Source of the DNA: an uncultured Acidobacteriota bacterium
Lineage (GTDB): Bacteria > Acidobacteriota > Terriglobia > Terriglobales > Acidobacteriaceae
Assembly: GCA_903832475.1 (NCBI GenBank)
Contig: CAILBQ010000264.1
Location: forward strand, 1 to 7,125
Direction: 5' to 3'
DNA length: 7,125 bases
How positions within the stretch are numbered: position 1 is the stretch's first letter; each line of letters starts with the position of its first letter. Of the stretch, positions 5,366-7,125 are shown in pieces. The notes under the pieces were generated by a model. That model was not told where the DNA came from, did not search any database, and was given only the letters and a program-made list of their open reading frames with translations. Made by a program: the position numbers and the translations under genes.

Positions 5366-6715
5366 ATGCTTCGGAAAGTACTCATTGCCAATCGCGGCGA
5401 AATTGCGCTGCGCGTCATCAGTGCCTGCAAAGAGCTGGGCATTCAAACGGTTGCCATCTTCAGCGAAGCGGATCGGAATTCGCTGCATGTACGGTTTGCG
5501 GACGAAGCAATCTGCATTGGGCCTCCGCGACCGGCGGAGAGCTATCTCAACGTGCCGGCGGTGATCTCGGCGGCCGAGATCGCCAACGTGGACGCGATTC
5601 ATCCCGGATATGGGCTGTTGAGCGAGAACGCAAATTTTGCCGAGGTGTGCCGGGTTTCGAACATCAAGTTCATCGGGCCGCCGCCGGAAGTGACGCGGCT
5701 GATGGGTGAAAAGGAAAAGGCGCGCCAGGCGATGAAGAAGGCTGGGGTGCCGATTCTGCCGGGGTCGGATGGGGTGGTTGAGTCGGCCGAGGATGCGCTG
5801 AAGTGGGCGGAGCAGGTGGGGTATCCGGTCATTTTGAAGGCCAAGGCGGGTGGTGGCGGGCGCGGGATGCGGATTGTTCGCACGGCCGAAGAGTTGCCGA
5901 ACCTGTACCACGCGGCTTCGAGCGAGGCGGCCAATGCGTTTGGCAACGGCGAGATGTACATGGAGAAGTTCATCGAGCGGCCGCGGCATATCGAGTTTCA
6001 GATTCTGGCGGATGAGCATGGCCATGTCGAGGTGTTGTTTGAGCGCGAGTGCTCGATCCAGAGGCGGCATCAGAAGCTGATTGAGGAGGCGCCGAGTCTG
6101 CAGGTGACGCCTGAGATTCGGGCGCGGCTGAGTGCAACGCTGAAGCATTGCCTGACGGAGATTGGCTATCAGAACGCCGGGACAATCGAGTTCCTCATGG
6201 ATGAGGATGGGTCGATCTACTTCATCGAGATGAATACGCGGATCCAGGTGGAACATCCGGTGACGGAAGCGATTACCGGAATCGATTTGGTCAAGGCGCA
6301 GTTGAGGATTGCTTCGGGGGAGACGCTGGAGCAGATCTTGCCCAAGGACATCCAGATACGCGGGCATGCGATTGAGTGCCGCATCAATGCGGAGCATCCG
6401 CACAAGTTCACACCGAGTGCGGGGAAGATTACGGTCTTCAATCTGCCGGGTGGGAACGGGGTGCGGGTGGATACGGCGCAGTATGCGGAGGGAGTGGTGC
6501 CTCCGTACTACGACTCGCTGATTGCCAAGCTGATTGTGCATGGCAAGGATCGCGAAGAAGCCGTGGCGAAGATGGAGCGGGCGCTGGGGATGTTTGTGGT
6601 GGAGGGGATCGATACGTCGATCGAACTGCACAAGGACATCTTTGCGGACCCGGATTTCCGGGCGGGGATCTTCGACACGAAGTTCATGGAGCGGTTTTTG
6701 GCGCAGCGCGGGTAG
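5366..6715 (+). CDS. accC: Biotin carboxylase subunit of acetyl-CoA carboxylase
   Basis: AccC uses ATP and bicarbonate to carboxylate the biotin on AccB. The product is 449 residues from ATG 5366, matching the E. coli enzyme almost exactly in length. The N-terminal domain starts LRKVLIANRGEIALRVI. The ATP-grasp domain has K116, K158 and the glycine-rich loop AGGGGRGMR (161-169). Catalytic and substrate residues are present: H235 and K237 in RRHQKLIEEAPS, E275, E288 in FIEMNTRIQVEHPVTE with R292 and E296, and R339 in ECRINAE. The C-terminal domain ends at residue 449 without a fused biotin domain, so this is the stand-alone AccC form and not pyruvate or propionyl-CoA carboxylase. No ribosome site is visible before the start, which fits coupling to accB. 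GTG 5360 (two more residues) is an equally possible start. Confidence 0.97.
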   Translation: MLRKVLIANRGEIALRVISACKELGIQTVAIFSEADRNSLHVRFADEAICIGPPRPAESYLNVPAVISAAEIANVDAIHPGYGLLSENANFAEVCRVSNIKFIGPPPEVTRLMGEKEKARQAMKKAGVPILPGSDGVVESAEDALKWAEQVGYPVILKAKAGGGGRGMRIVRTAEELPNLYHAASSEAANAFGNGEMYMEKFIERPRHIEFQILADEHGHVEVLFERECSIQRRHQKLIEEAPSLQVTPEIRARLSATLKHCLTEIGYQNAGTIEFLMDEDGSIYFIEMNTRIQVEHPVTEAITGIDLVKAQLRIASGETLEQILPKDIQIRGHAIECRINAEHPHKFTPSAGKITVFNLPGGNGVRVDTAQYAEGVVPPYYDSLIAKLIVHGKDREEAVAKMERALGMFVVEGIDTSIELHKDIFADPDFRAGIFDTKFMERFLAQRG

Positions 6716-6753
6716 GGCGATGAGATTGGACGAGTTCGTCCGGTGGAAACGCA

Positions 6754-6818
6754 GATCTTTCGCTTCGCTCAGGATGGCAAACCACGAGGTGGATCCTTCG
6801 TTCCGACAGGGATGAGAA
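6754..6818. repeat. Two degenerate copies of the intergenic repeat after accC
   Basis: The first copy (6754-6780) reads GATCTTTCGCTTCGCTCAGG then ATGGCAA and matches the 4732-4758 block closely. The second (6791-6818) reads GGATCCTTCGTTCCGACAGG then GATGAGAA and is more diverged. A small CCAC-GAG-GTGG hairpin (6782-6792) joins them. On the minus strand the first gives the peptide CHPERSERSA. A further hairpin, GGACG-AGTT-CGTCC (6728-6741), lies just before, 13 bases after the accC stop. Confidence 0.65.
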
Positions 6819-6836
6819 CCTTTGTCGTGCGGAGTC

Positions 6837-6873
6837 CGAACCGCAGTGGCGATCGAGAAATGGTTCGCTTTTT
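6837..6873 (+). terminator. Weak candidate terminator after accC
   Basis: CGAACC (6837-6842) pairs with GGTTCG (6862-6867) across a 19-base loop, and TTTTT follows at 6869-6873. The stem is short and the loop long, so termination efficiency would be low. It lies between accC and the next gene, where a transcript end is expected. Confidence 0.3.
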
Positions 6874-6920
6874 GTTCTCCTTTTTGGCTCGATTCGGGGT
6901 ATGCTTATCCCGCACCGAAA

Positions 6921-6926
6921 AGGAGG
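6921..6926 (+). promoter_or_regulatory. Consensus ribosome binding site of the DinB-family gene
   Basis: AGGAGG is followed by six bases and then ATG 6933. It is the strongest Shine-Dalgarno match in the window and fixes the start of the edge-truncated gene. Confidence 0.85.
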
Positions 6927-6932
6927 TTGCGT

Positions 6933-7125
6933 ATGGACATTCAAAAGGAACTGATTGCAGAGTTTGATCGAGAAGTGGCTTCGACGCGGAAGGTGTTGGA
7001 CGCCATTCCTGAGGATGCTGATTTTGACTGGAAGCCGCATGCCAAAAGCATGGCTTTTGGACGGCTGGCGGGGCATGTTGCGGAGACGCCTGGTGAGTGG
7101 GCCATCCATACCCTGAAGTTCGACC
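6933..7125 (+). CDS. DinB family protein (N-terminal part, cut by window edge)
   Basis: The frame is open from ATG 6933 to the right edge: 64 complete codons and one further base. It is preceded by a consensus ribosome site. The start is typical of the DinB/YfiT-like four-helix bundle: IQKELIAEFDREVASTRKVL as helix 1, then an IPEDADFDWKPH loop (25-36), then SMAFGRLAGHVAE (39-51) opening helix 2. H48 would be the first of three histidines that bind a divalent metal; the other two lie outside the window. Family members include thiol-dependent transferases and damage-inducible proteins of unknown reaction, usually 150-180 residues long. It follows accC by 217 bases with repeats and a weak terminator between, so it is probably a separate transcription unit. 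The family call rests on the N-terminal third only. Confidence 0.8.
   Translation, partial: MDIQKELIAEFDREVASTRKVLDAIPEDADFDWKPHAKSMAFGRLAGHVAETPGEWAIHTLKFD

Noticed and set aside
5153..6631. 492-codon minus-strand open frame opposite accC and the end of accB
   Set aside because: It is an Arg/His/Leu-rich shadow of strongly conserved plus-strand genes and has no domain.
6684..7109. 141-codon minus-strand open frame across the accC end and the DinB-family start
   Set aside because: It includes the CHPERSE-type repeat translation and lies opposite the DinB-family gene, which has a consensus ribosome site.
1..7125. CRISPR array, tRNA, rRNA or insertion sequence
   Set aside because: I found no regularly spaced direct repeats, cloverleaf or T-arm GTTCGA motif in context, rRNA-like sequence or transposase.

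Overview
The window is high-GC bacterial DNA that reads like an Acidobacteriota chromosome, probably class Terriglobia (Granulicella, Terriglobus or Edaphobacter type). That assignment is inference. It rests on a DUF1800-family exported protein, the gene order Xaa-Pro peptidase - accB - accC, and intergenic repeats whose minus-strand translation gives the 'CHPERSE' string common in these genomes. There is no rRNA, tRNA, CRISPR array, insertion sequence or phage module.

Layout. Positions 1-1897 (minus) hold most of an exported DUF1800 protein whose 3' end lies beyond the left edge. A 512-bp divergent intergenic stretch (1898-2409) follows; it carries a distal inverted repeat and, next to the rightward gene, a perfect 14-bp palindrome directly upstream of a good sigma-70-like promoter. 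Positions 2410-2682 (+) encode a 90-residue excisionase-type helix-turn-helix protein. Positions 2683-3061 are non-coding and full of GC-rich hairpins. Positions 3062-3448 (minus) encode a small four-helix membrane protein of unknown function. An 81-bp divergent gap separates it from an M24B Xaa-Pro peptidase (3530-4639, +). A 190-bp repeat-bearing spacer leads to accB (4830-5357) and accC (5366-6715). A second repeat-bearing spacer follows, and a DinB-family protein starts at 6933 and runs off the right edge.

How the genes work together. AccB (biotin carboxyl carrier) and AccC (biotin carboxylase) form the biotin-carboxylation half of acetyl-CoA carboxylase, the committed step of fatty-acid synthesis; the carboxyltransferase genes accA and accD are not here. 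A peptidase beside accBC is a long-conserved neighbourhood in bacteria, usually with efp between them; here efp is absent and a repeat fills the gap. The other genes have no evident shared pathway.

Two real genes (DUF1800 and DinB) are cut by the window edges. Long open frames opposite the DUF1800 and accC genes, and an upstream in-frame extension of the peptidase, are GC-driven shadows. I see no convincing new biological system. The most useful second looks are the palindrome-promoter arrangement before the HTH gene, a possible leaderless start for the peptidase, and the hairpin-rich spacers.
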